Shown here: piece after piece, positions 38,401 to 46,749 of the stretch | Position numbering within the stretch: the first letter of the stretch is position 1 | Layout: every line of letters starts with the position of its first letter | NCBI RefSeq assembly: GCF_902459465.1 | Contig: NC_047073.1 | Coordinates: forward strand, 1,488,001 to 1,552,000 | DNA length: 64,000 nt | DNA from: Asterias rubens | Lineage: Eukaryota > Echinodermata > Asteroidea > Forcipulatida > Asteriidae | Direction: 5' to 3' | Translations under genes and position numbers: made by a program | Notes under the pieces: generated by a model | What the model was told of the DNA's origin: nothing | Databases searched by the model: none | What the model saw: the letters and a program-made list of their open reading frames with translations, nothing else

Positions 38401-39000
38401 CGTCACCGAGTGACGGATATGCACGCTATATAAGAAGCCACTATTGTTATTATTATTATTATTAGTGTTGTACTGTCCACTTTGGGAAAGAACACCCTCC
38501 GATAAAAAATAAACCTAGAGGATTTAACAAAGTCATTTGACAACTTTGTTTTTTAGGTGTGGTGCTCATGCGGGGAGAAATGGACACAAACCTGGTGGTA
38601 AGCTTTCACATAAGGACTTCAGAACTATCACATTTTTCCCCTCAAAAAACATTTGAGGTACATGATGTGTTCTTAACATAAATCCAACCCAAGTAATATG
38701 CCTGTGATTTTTTTCACAGAACTAGGGGAAAGAACAGAGTATACAGTGCTAACACACATCGGTGTATGGGTAAAAACCAAATTTACCATGTTTTTTTGCC
38801 TTCGACAGAGTGTTCAAGACGCACAATTCTTAGCCAATGAGCTTCAGCTCTACTACGCCACGGATAACGCAGAGCGACAGCAGCTCTTGAAAACTTTCAA
38901 TCACAACCAGGAGCAATTCAAGCACACTGATGTCATCGAGCAGTTACAAAAGACTACGTTTGAGCTGCCCACATCGACGTCAAGCGAGAAGGGATCGTAA
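32446..39000 (+). CDS. ATPAF1: ATP synthase F1 assembly factor 1 (ATP11 family)
   Basis: Ten coding exons: 32446-32624, 33667-33763, 34215-34283, 34802-34864, 36048-36098, 36515-36562, 37252-37347, 37667-37733, 38557-38597, 38809-39000. They total 903 nt, giving 300 residues, with all phases consistent. The N-terminus ([18 protein letters not shown]) is Arg-rich with no acidic residue, a mitochondrial presequence. Recognised blocks: [12 protein letters not shown] and [10 protein letters not shown] near the start; a charged Lys/Pro linker; then the ATP11 domain ([68 protein letters not shown]). The protein is a matrix chaperone that binds free F1 β subunit during ATP synthase assembly. Length is near that of human ATPAF1. 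The last exon is the template of a tandem repeat that crosses its stop codon. The first AATAAA after the stop is at about 40032, beyond that repeat. Confidence 0.94.
33060..33165 (-). repeat. tRNA-like relic (SINE head)
   Basis: The minus strand has GTGGTCAAGTGGTTAGACTA (A-box region) and GTGGGTTCAAATCCCCC (T arm), but the acceptor arms do not pair, so it is not a working tRNA. ATPAF1 intron 1. Confidence 0.5.
33906..34178. mobile_element. FB-A element, partly decayed
   Basis: Interior words AAAATACCCTTGTTGCACAA, CTCACAATGTTTTATACTAT and an end CCAATAGTGCCAAATGTC. ATPAF1 intron 2. Confidence 0.6.
34590..34760. repeat. Copy of the repeat tandemised at 49580-49930
   Basis: Read in reverse it matches the 49.6-kb unit: GTCAACCCTCCTACTGTCTG and GAATGCATCTACA occur here twice. 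ATPAF1 intron 3. Confidence 0.6.
35092..35411. mobile_element. FB-A element
   Basis: TTAAAGACACTGTACACTAT at the left, CAAGTGTCCACTGCCTTTA at the right, usual FB-A interior between. ATPAF1 intron 4, 77 bp from the next copy. Confidence 0.75.
35488..35873. mobile_element. FB-A element, near complete
   Basis: TTAAAGGCAGTGGACACTAT opens and ATTGTATCCACTGCCTTT closes. The interior includes CTCACAATGTTTTATACC and GAGTAATTACCAA. Same direction as the copy at 35092-35411, nose to tail. Confidence 0.8.
36140..36210 (-). repeat. tRNA-like relic with GGTTCAAATCCCACC
   Basis: The minus strand shows GGTTCAAATCCCACCC (B box) and GCTAGTTAGAGGGCCAGC (A-box region). A similar Asn-like head is at 56250-56340. 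Probably a further SINE head in ATPAF1 intron 5. Confidence 0.45.
36985..37112 (-). mobile_element. S2/S1 SINE head fragment
   Basis: The minus strand has GTGTGTCGTGGCTGAGCG, a B box GGGTTCGAATCC, and the downstream words CTTGTGTCCTTGAGCAAGAC. The sequence just to its left (36720-36980) is unique but repeats GGTGAG/CTCACC words. ATPAF1 intron 6. Confidence 0.55.
37990..38170 (+). mobile_element. tRNA-headed SINE, short body
   Basis: GGCGTGTCATGGTCTAGTGG (A-box region) and GTGGGTTAGAGTCCCAG (B-box-like), followed by an S1-like body end (CAGCACCTTGTAAACC). ATPAF1 intron 8. Confidence 0.55.
38201..38355. mobile_element. Short inverted-repeat element, type copy of the 'GGGGTCGATTTCACAAA' family
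   Basis: CCAGGGGTCGATTTCACAAA at the left is inverted at the right as TTTGTGCAATCCACCCCTGG. The interior repeats ACTAGTCCTAACT and its inverse about five times. About 155 bp, in ATPAF1 intron 8. Other copies: 12230-12350, 46591-46724, 55737-55860. Confidence 0.8.
38690..38790 (+). mobile_element. S3 SINE 3' part abutting the last ATPAF1 exon
   Basis: TATGCCTGTGATTTTTTTCA through CAGTGCTAACACACATCGGT. It ends within 20 bp of the acceptor of exon 10. The frame of exon 10 stays open upstream through the SINE to an ATG at 38698. Confidence 0.75.
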
Positions 39001-39395
39001 CCCTACTCTGTGGGGCTAGACATTGTTCTTATTGAGGGAAAGTTACAGAAGAGAATGTTTGATCTACTCACATGGAGCCCCAGCGAGAAGGGATCATAAA
39101 ATTATTCTGCGGGGGTCATCATTGTTTCTTATCAAGGGAAAGTTATTGAAGAGAAAATGGATCATAACATTATTCTGTGGGGGTGGACATTGTTCTTATC
39201 GAGGGCAAGTTACAGATGAGTACGTTTGATCTACCCTCATCGCCCCCAGCGAGAAGGGATCATAACATTATTCTGTGGGGTGGTCATTGTTCTTATCGAG
39301 GGCAAGTTACAGATCGAGTACGTTTGATCTACCCACATCGCCCCCAGCGAGAAGGGATCATAACATTATTCTGTGGGGTGGTCATTGTTCTTATA
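38942..39395 (+). repeat. Tandem repeat seeded by the end of the ATPAF1 coding region
   Basis: Five units start at 38942, 39041, 39141, 39208 and 39305 (AGTTACA or AGTTATT). The first unit is the last 57 coding bases, the TAA stop and about 40 nt of 3' UTR. Shared words are GCGAGAAGGGATC, then ATTATTCTGTGGGG and CATTGTTCTTAT. The third unit has lost about 32 bp from its middle. Later units have ATAA where the first has the stop. Confidence 0.9.
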
Positions 39396-39663
39396 AGTCT
39401 GCATTTATACATTTAAAGGGCGTTATGGTTAAGAAGTTCAGCCCCAAGCCCTAGCTGAATTTTCAGACGCCCTTTTCACACTACTCTGTTTCCTGGGGCG
39501 GGGAGTAACGGCCGGCCCGTTCACACTAAGACTGCTTTACCCCTGATCTACCCCAGGCAATGGGTGTGTAACCCCGGGGAATAGCCACCCCTGCCTGGAG
39601 TAGGGGGTAAGCAGTAAAACTCCAGGTTAGTCTTGAACGTGCAACCGAAGCCATAGGGACCTG

Positions 39664-39905
39664 GGGCCAATTTCATAGAGCTGCTTAAGCCAAAAATTTG
39701 CTTAAGCAAGAATATAGCTCGCTTGTTTTACACATGTTACTGGCCAAAATTTCATGTCATATACATTGCTTGTGACTGGTATTTAGCTGTTATTTACTTG
39801 GCATAACAATTGAGTGGAGTCTTGGCCGTTAATCTGATTTTACTAAGCAAGGATTTTTTTGCTTAAGCAAAATTTTGTGCTTAAGCAGCTCTATGAAATT
39901 GGGCC
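39664..39905. mobile_element. Palindromic element, 'GGGCCAATTTCATAGAGCTGCTTAAGC' family
   Basis: The left end GGGCCAATTTCATAGAGCTG is inverted at the right as CAGCTCTATGAAATTGGGCC, with AAGCAAAAATT words inside both arms. About 242 bp. Other copies: 48192-48430, 52146-52386; arms also at 5320-5480, 25750-25930 and 53810-53990. Confidence 0.8.
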
Positions 39906-40269
39906 GTGGGCAGAGACGGTGTGAAAGTAAGCAGGGGTAACCTTGGGGTAAAAAGCACCCAAGGTCCCCCCTGGGCTGTATTCTACGGGAAGAGTTACAG
40001 TGTGAAAGGGGTAGAGTGTGGGTTTGTCATGAATAAAGAAGAAACATTTGGATTTTAAGTCAAGAACTCTGTAATTGTTTACTTTTTTAAAAAAGTGGAA
40101 GGGACTCACTCTGCCTGCCATTTTTTAGTTTGTCCAAAAACATTTATCATATCTGGGTAAACAGATAAATAAATAATAATATAAACATAATCTATAGCTT
40201 TATATAGCCCATGCATCTACCAATAAGGTACCTGACATGCCTGACCTAACAAAAACTTTAACAAGAAGC

Positions 40270-40510
40270 ATTCTCAGTTTTTTGTGAAGGTCAATTTATG
40301 TATTTGGAAGTTTCAAGGTTCTGCAGCGCAGAAACACAGGGGCAAACATCTTCTCTTAGCCAAACTGGGTTCTTTGATGTTCATTACACAACACACAGTA
40401 CCCATGACTTTATGTCCCATCCAAAGGACAAAGTATCTTGCTCAAGGACACAAACACCACAACCGAGACTCAAACAAGCGCTTTATCGAAACAGAAAGTT
40501 TGACTAATTG
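40270..40510 (-). mobile_element. S1 SINE, heavily decayed
   Basis: TTTATGTCCCATCCAAAGGA, then CTTGCTCAAGGACACAAACA, follow the S1 order; the head is barely recognisable. Confidence 0.45.
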
Positions 40511-40679
40511 TGTCCATACACCAAGTTACATCATGCTGTTGTTGCACCATGCCAACCAAGTTAGTGTAAGCAAAATAATGATCCTAATCTTACATAGCGT
40601 TTTATCACATCCCTAGGGGTGTATCGAGGGGCTCAGTATTTTGTCCTGCTAGGTGTGTGGAGCTATGTTTTGAAGTATG

Positions 40680-40982
40680 AGACATACCCCTTTAAAGCAC
40701 CATGTAATGGTTTACAAAGTACGGCGACGCAATATGCTGCAAATCAAACAAGTAACACCGGGGCGAATCCCTTCCCTTTCTGATAGGTGCACTGGGTTCT
40801 TTTACGTGCAGTACACAACACATGGGACCAACAGCTTCACGTCCCATCGGAAGGATGAAGCAATGGTTAAGTGTCTTGCTTTAGGGACACCAGTGTCACA
40901 ACTGGGACTCGAACCCACACTGCTGAACAGGAACACCAGAGTTCGAATTCGGTGCTCTCATCCGCTCGGCCACGACACTTCA
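40680..40982 (-). mobile_element. S1 SINE, near full length
   Basis: The minus strand head GTGTCGTGGCCGAGCGGATG, B box GGGTTCGAGTCCC, and a full S1 body up to GTAAACCATTACATGGTGC. Confidence 0.75.
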
Positions 40983-41514
40983 TAAAAAAATAAACACAGA
41001 TGGAGACCCATCTTAAAAATATTAAATTGGTTTTTTTTATAACATTTTGTTTTGTTTGGTTCAATAGTAGCTGCTACAAAGGATTATGTATATAAACACT
41101 CGTTGGCGCTACCAGCCAAGGTGGCACATCAATTAACTATACAATGTAATGTAATAATAATTAAAACGCCAATCCTTCTACATTTTGTACCAGTTTTACT
41201 GATCCTGTCTAAAGCCGTGTTCTTAACTTACTGCTGAAAATTGTTAACTAATACTGGTCCAAGTGTGAACAGCTGAGAACTTACCGGTAAGTTATGGCGC
41301 TGTTATATATTCATTAAATATTCATTATATTTTCAAAGTATAAGCTTCACAGAAGCTTATTACTTAAATTTTTTTTCTTTAAGTCTGTTTCTATGAAACG
41401 CAACAACCCATTTTAAAATATAAATGTTCCATGATAATTCTACACATTAGATAATTTATTAATTTTTGCTTAATTACAATGATATAATCTTCTATGGGTT
41501 CGTATAAAAGCAAG

Positions 41515-42055
41515 AATTAAATCCTCAAAGTCTACAAATTCTTATCTCCATTTAGAAAAATTAAAATTTTACTCCCATTTTGGCGATATTTGCAACCCCA
41601 AGTGTTGAATATCGTTGGAAAGCAATTTTCCTTCTCAATCAATAAACGCTTATCTCCATTTTGAAAAGAAAAAAAAATTGACGATTTGTTGTTGGGGTGA
41701 TATTTGCAACCCCAAGTGTTGGATATCGTTGGGAAGCATTTTTCCTTCTGAATCTAGAAATGCTTATCTGCATTTTGGAAAGTTAAAATTTTACTCTCGT
41801 TTGTGGGATTAGTGTCTGGGTGATATTTGGAACCCCAAGTGTTGGATATCGTTGGATATTGTAAGAAAGCAAACTTCTTAGTCTAGAAATGCTTATCTCA
41901 ATTTTGAGACATTTAAAATTTAATCTTGTTGTTGGATTGGTGTCTGGGTAGTATTTGAAACCCCAACCCAATGTTGTTGGAAAGCTCTTTTATTTCTGAA
42001 TCCAGAAATGCTGATCCTCATTTAGAAAATTACTCCCAATTATGCTCATTTTGTG
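41515..42055. repeat. Minisatellite with units of 114-128 bp, about 4.5 units
   Basis: GATATTTGCAACCCCAAGTG starts units at 41585, 41699 and 41822, and a variant at 41950. Each unit also has TATCGTTGGAAAGC and TGCTTATCTCCATTTTG. No open frame spans it. Confidence 0.8.
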
Positions 42056-43084
42056 ATGTTACATCCCATACGTCAATGAACTATTTACAGCAACGTCAAT
42101 GCCACAGGAATAAACTTCAAATAGTAAATATTTGTACATGAAATGTTCAACACAATATCAACTCCAAATAGACTCTTAATATTTAGCGTCACACACAAAC
42201 ACATACCATAGTGCCATCCCTGAAATATTACATGTACTGGAACATTAGTTAATACAGAAAGCATATCGGTTCAAACAAGTTATTGCTTTAAAGTTATACA
42301 GGTGCACTTTCTGGGCAAAAAACTTCCCTTACTAAAATAAAAGGCAACGTATCAAAGTTATATGGGATTTAACGCAGTGCATGGTGACATAATTTTTATC
42401 AATGTATATTTAGATTGCATTAACACCATGTGTACTATCTACTTGTTGGCAGTTTATATTCTTTTGAGACACACATTTTCCACCCGTGCAATTTTGTGCC
42501 GAGCAAGGGGTCAAGTACAGGATTGTGATCTCACAATCCTATGTACAAAAGATTTAACATCACAAAAAAAAAATCATTCTCGTTAAATGTATAAAATATT
42601 TTAAATATCCATTTTTGTAAAATAATTTGTTCGGGATTACTCTATTATTTGCATTCACCCTTACAACTTCAAGTTCAGTGTAAAAATAAAGTTGAAGTTA
42701 TGCAAAGGTTTGCGATAACACCATGTAATAAGTTGGGGTGGTTCTGAAAATATATGTTGGTTTCAACTCTCAAAACCACCATCCCGACTTCATGTGACCT
42801 GACACAAACATGAACTAACAAACCTGCGAAAGTTAAAGCTCAACCGGTCATTGGCGTCACAAGAATATATTCAAGAAGAAAAAAACAATCGCTGTTTTCA
42901 AACATCCATTTTCGGTACTTGCCAGATCAAAATTGTTTGTTTTACTTTTTTCTAAAACTAAAGTATTTCAAGCAAAAATATTTCAAGGGAAGTTTTCCAC
43001 CATGGACATCTATTATGATACCAGGTAAGTTATGTTAGTATATGTGTCAATTTAATCTATGTACACTGGTGATAACCTCTTCTC

Positions 43085-43469
43085 TTAAAGGCAGTGGACA
43101 CTATTGGTAATTACTCAAAATAATTATTAACATAAAACCTTACTTGGTAACGAGTAATGGAGAGCTGTTGATAGTATAAAACATTGTGAGAAACAGTTCC
43201 CTCTGAAGTGACGTAGTTTTCGAGAAAGAAGTAATTTTCCATGAATTTGATTTCGAGACCTCAGATTTAGAATTTGAGGTCTCAAAATCAACCATCTAAA
43301 CCACACAACTTTGTGTGACAAGGGTGTTTTTTCTATCACTATTATCTCACAACTTCGACGACCAATTGAGCTCAAATTTTCACAGGTTTGTTATTTTATG
43401 CATATGTTGAAATACACCAAGTCAGAACACTGGTCTTTGACAATTACCAATAGTGTCCAGTGTCTTTAA
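43085..43469. mobile_element. FB-A element, type copy
   Basis: TTAAAGGCAGTGGACACTAT at the left and AATAGTGTCCAGTGTCTTTAA at the right, inverted over about 25 bp with TTAA outside. The interior has an inner palindrome centred on AGATTTAGAATTTGAGG and the block AATTTTCACAGGTTTGTTA. About 385 bp, non-coding. TTAA ends would fit piggyBac-type mobilisation. Confidence 0.85.
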
Positions 43470-43587
43470 ACGATAAGTGTAACGGGTTTCAAGTTTTTGT
43501 GCATTACACAGCAACACACAGGACCTATATACAAAAAGGTTTTACATCCCAGCCGCAGCACAAAGCAATCTTAGCTAAGGGTCTTGC

Positions 43588-44172
43588 TTAAAGGCACCGG
43601 ATACTATTCGTTATTACTCAAAACAATTGTTAGAAACTTATTTTCGAGCAATAGAGAGCTGTTGATAGTATAACACTTTGTGAGAAATGGCTCCCTCAGG
43701 AACGTCATGTGTGAGAAATGGGTTAATTCTCACTCAAATATTAAAAGACTTTATGCCTGAAGCCTCTTTTTGGCATCTGAAAGCACACACAGCTGTGCAA
43801 CAAGAGTATTTTCTCTTTTATTATTCTCTTGCGACTTTGATGACCAATTGAGTAAAAAAAAATTCACAGGTTAGTTATTTGAAGAGTCGGAGAGACTACT
43901 GGTGTTCCAGTGCCATTATTGCCAAAAGACTTGGACTCCAACCCTGCTGTGTGTTTTTAAAAAGTAAAAAAGGTTTACAGGTTGGAGAGTAAAAGTACCA
44001 TCTGTGTGTTGCGCTTAAAAATGTTTCAGAAACAACGTTACTTTTAGAGGGACCTGTTTCTCACAATGTTGTATACTATCAACAGCTTTCCGTTGTTTGT
44101 TACCAAGTAAGTTTTATCAGTAAAAATTACTTTAGTAATTACCAATAGTGTCCACTGTCCAGTACCTTTAAG
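43588..44172. mobile_element. Two FB-A copies, decayed, nose to nose
   Basis: 43588-43890 (TTAAAGGCACCGGATACTAT start) and 44020-44172 (CTCACAATGTTGTATACTAT, then CCAATAGTGTCCACTGTCC). Confidence 0.6.
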
Positions 44173-44654
44173 ACTTTGAAATGCCTTCAAAATACAACCT
44201 AGAAATTGGAGGATATTAGAGGGTTGGGTTTTTTAATGCCGTCTCAAAATCGACACTAATAGAGTGTTAATAAATACTTATTCACAACATGCAAAGAAAA
44301 TATACACTCTTAAGTAAAACCCATGCTAAGCGAAGTAAACAAAAAAGATAAATAAATATAGGAAATCATTACCTCATGACCTAAGAAAGCAATTATTGTT
44401 TCTCTTGACAACAAGAGAATAGTGCTCAAGATAATAAAAACTTAAACCATGGTAGAAAGAATAATAATACTACTGATAATATTTATATTTTTTGTTAAAG
44501 TTTCAAATCCACATAAAAATGCCCACATGTAGGTATAACTACAAAAAAAAACTACGTAAAAATCTTCCTGGGCACACAAAAGTATATATTTTGATGATAA
44601 ATCTAAACTGCTATTAACTTTACACTTGTGACTGGAATGCCCTCCCCCACAACA

Positions 44655-45022
44655 TAATAGAAATTGATTTTATACAGCGCTTGATCACAGCCAGATGGGT
44701 GTATCAAAGCATTTCTGACATTGTTACCCCTGGTCACTGCATGGGCCATATATTCAATTCCTTAAACCATCTTAGCTTCCTAGGGAGTATACAGCCGGTG
44801 CTGCGAGTTACCGCAAGTTACTGCGCGCCAAGCTAATCATTCACATAAACCATCTCCGCCCAGGTACAGGTACCCATTTTACTCCCGGGAGGAGAGAAGC
44901 AATTATGGTTAAGTTTCTTGCTCAAGGACACAAGTGTCATGACTGAGATTCTAATCCACATCCTGATGGCTTAACCATCTAAACTTGAGTCCGATGCTCT
45001 TATCCGCTCTGCCTTAACACCC
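44655..45022 (-). mobile_element. S2 SINE, near full length
   Basis: Minus strand: head with GGCAGAGCGGATAAGAGCAT, a mutated B box, then the S2 body (GGGTACCTGTACCTGGGCGG, GTATACTCCCTAGGAAG), ending near CGCTGTATAAAATCAA. Confidence 0.7.
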
Positions 45023-45173
45023 CTATAATGGAACTGCTCACAGTGGAGCAGTTCAAGGGAGTCACATTTTATCGCGTCAGTGCAACAAGGAATAAGTTCG
45101 AGCGCACACATGATTCGAGCTGACCCATGATTGACCACTGACTAGCAAAGTACATGCGCAGTGACGCACTCAC

Positions 45174-45509
45174 TTAAAGACACTGGACACTATTGGTAAT
45201 CGACTAGTCTTCTCACTTGGTGTATCTCAACATATGCATAAAATAACAAACCTGTGAAAATTTGAGCTCAATCGTTCGTCGAAGTTGCGAAATATTAAAG
45301 AAAGAAAAAACACCCTTGTTGCACCAAGGTCACACGAAGTTGTGATGCTTGATTCAAATTCGTGGAAAATTACTTCTTTCTCGAAAACTACGTTACTTCA
45401 GAGGGAGCTGTTTCTCACAATGTTTTATACTATCAACCTCTCGTTACCAAGTAAGGTTTATCTCTCATAATTATGTCGAGTAATTACCAATAGTGTCCAC
45501 TGCCTTTAA
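45174..45509. mobile_element. FB-A element
   Basis: TTAAAGACACTGGACACTAT to AATAGTGTCCACTGCCTTTAA; the inner palindrome is deleted. Confidence 0.8.
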
Positions 45510-46011
45510 ACTTATTTGGAATCCTATAGTCAACCATCAGTACCACAGTATTCAACACTTCCAAATGGTCGACCACAGAAGGCAACCAATGGTCTACCAG
45601 CCTGGGTTCGAGTCAAAATAGTCAACCTTTAATTAACCACGGAGCGCACTCGTACTTGCTCAAGGTCTTAACTCTAAATTTCTCGGCAAGTGAACATTGT
45701 ATTCAGATGAAACTTTCAAATATGACTTTTATTAAATCTTTCTCTGTAAATTTTGCTGATAAATAAGCATTTTATTTTACATATGAAATGATCGTTTCAT
45801 CCTAATTTTTATAAATGTTGTGAGCCATGATGAGACACCAAGGAGAGATGCGACGGAAAATATACTTCTAAAAATGCCCAAAAGTTTCTCAACGTATTCA
45901 GCTATAAGTAAAGCAAATTTGTGACTATCAACGAGATAGCAAATAAATGTTCACTAAGGTTTCTTTGGTATATGGGATTTGAGGTATTGCTTGGTGGGGT
46001 ATCAATGTAAA

Positions 46012-46270
46012 TTTGGTTTGCAGCTACTTGCCCTTTAAAAGCAGGGCAGTTCTTTAAAAGCAGAGAAGTCTCACGAACATCCGTTAAATCTACTCAGCAG
46101 TAGTAGAAAAAAGAAAGACAGTTCTCTAAGAACAAACTCTACCTGGCAAGTAGATACACACATGGTGTTACTGCACACCAAATATATATATATATTCTTT
46201 TGAGAACTTATCGTGCTGTATATTCTACTACCGCAGAGAAGATTTTTCGGAACTCTGGAGGTTCCTAGGG
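46012..46270. repeat. HH-family repeat fragment, no ribozyme-like end
   Basis: AGTAGATACACACATGGTGT, CTACTACCGC and AAAGCAGAGAAGTCTC words match 59280-59572 in the same direction. An AT repeat interrupts it at 46185-46196. Confidence 0.6.
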
Positions 46271-46590
46271 TAAAAAAGCTCCAAGACACAAATGATGATG
46301 AAGCTTTAAATGACTTGGATAATAAGAAGTAACTTTTACTAGTCAAAATTTGGGTGCAACCATTTTTGTACATCTCCTTGGGGAGGAGTGTTGGCTATGA
46401 GAAGAGCCAATAGTGTGGTCCTCCATGTACACTGATCGTTTTACGTTTTACGAGTCAGAGATTATGATAATGATAAATATTTCTAATAGCGCCTGCTGCG
46501 AATCTTGCATACTTATTTCTTGGTTTCTCAGTAGGATTTGAAACTTCACAAGGTGGCAAAGAATCTTTTTTGAGATGTGTTGCTTATAGC

Positions 46591-46724
46591 TACAGGGGTG
46601 GATTTCACAAAGAGTTAAAACTTTGTCTTATCTCACTCGTCCTAACTTAGGACTAGCCACCAGTTTTTAATAACTCCTCAGACTAGTCCTAAGTTAGGAC
46701 TATCTTTGTGAAACCAACCCCAGG
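46591..46724. mobile_element. Short inverted-repeat element, 'GGGGTCGATTTCACAAA' family
   Basis: CAGGGGTGGATTTCACAAAG at the left and TTTGTGAAACCAACCCCAGG at the right, 26 bp downstream of the lyase stop codon in transcript direction. Confidence 0.75.
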
Positions 46725-46749
46725 ATACTTGTAAGAATAGCTGAGGCAT

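Larger units (their letters stand above)
39001..46749. other. Intergenic space between convergent ATPAF1 and threonine ammonia-lyase genes
   Basis: Holds the ATPAF1-derived repeat, a palindromic element (39664-39905), S1 fragments (40270-40510, 40680-40982), a 120-bp minisatellite (41515-42055), FB-A copies (43085-45509), an S2 SINE (44655-45022) and HH-family and short-element copies (46012-46724). Minus-strand AATAAA at 45728 is a candidate end signal for the lyase. No further gene supported. Confidence 0.6.
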
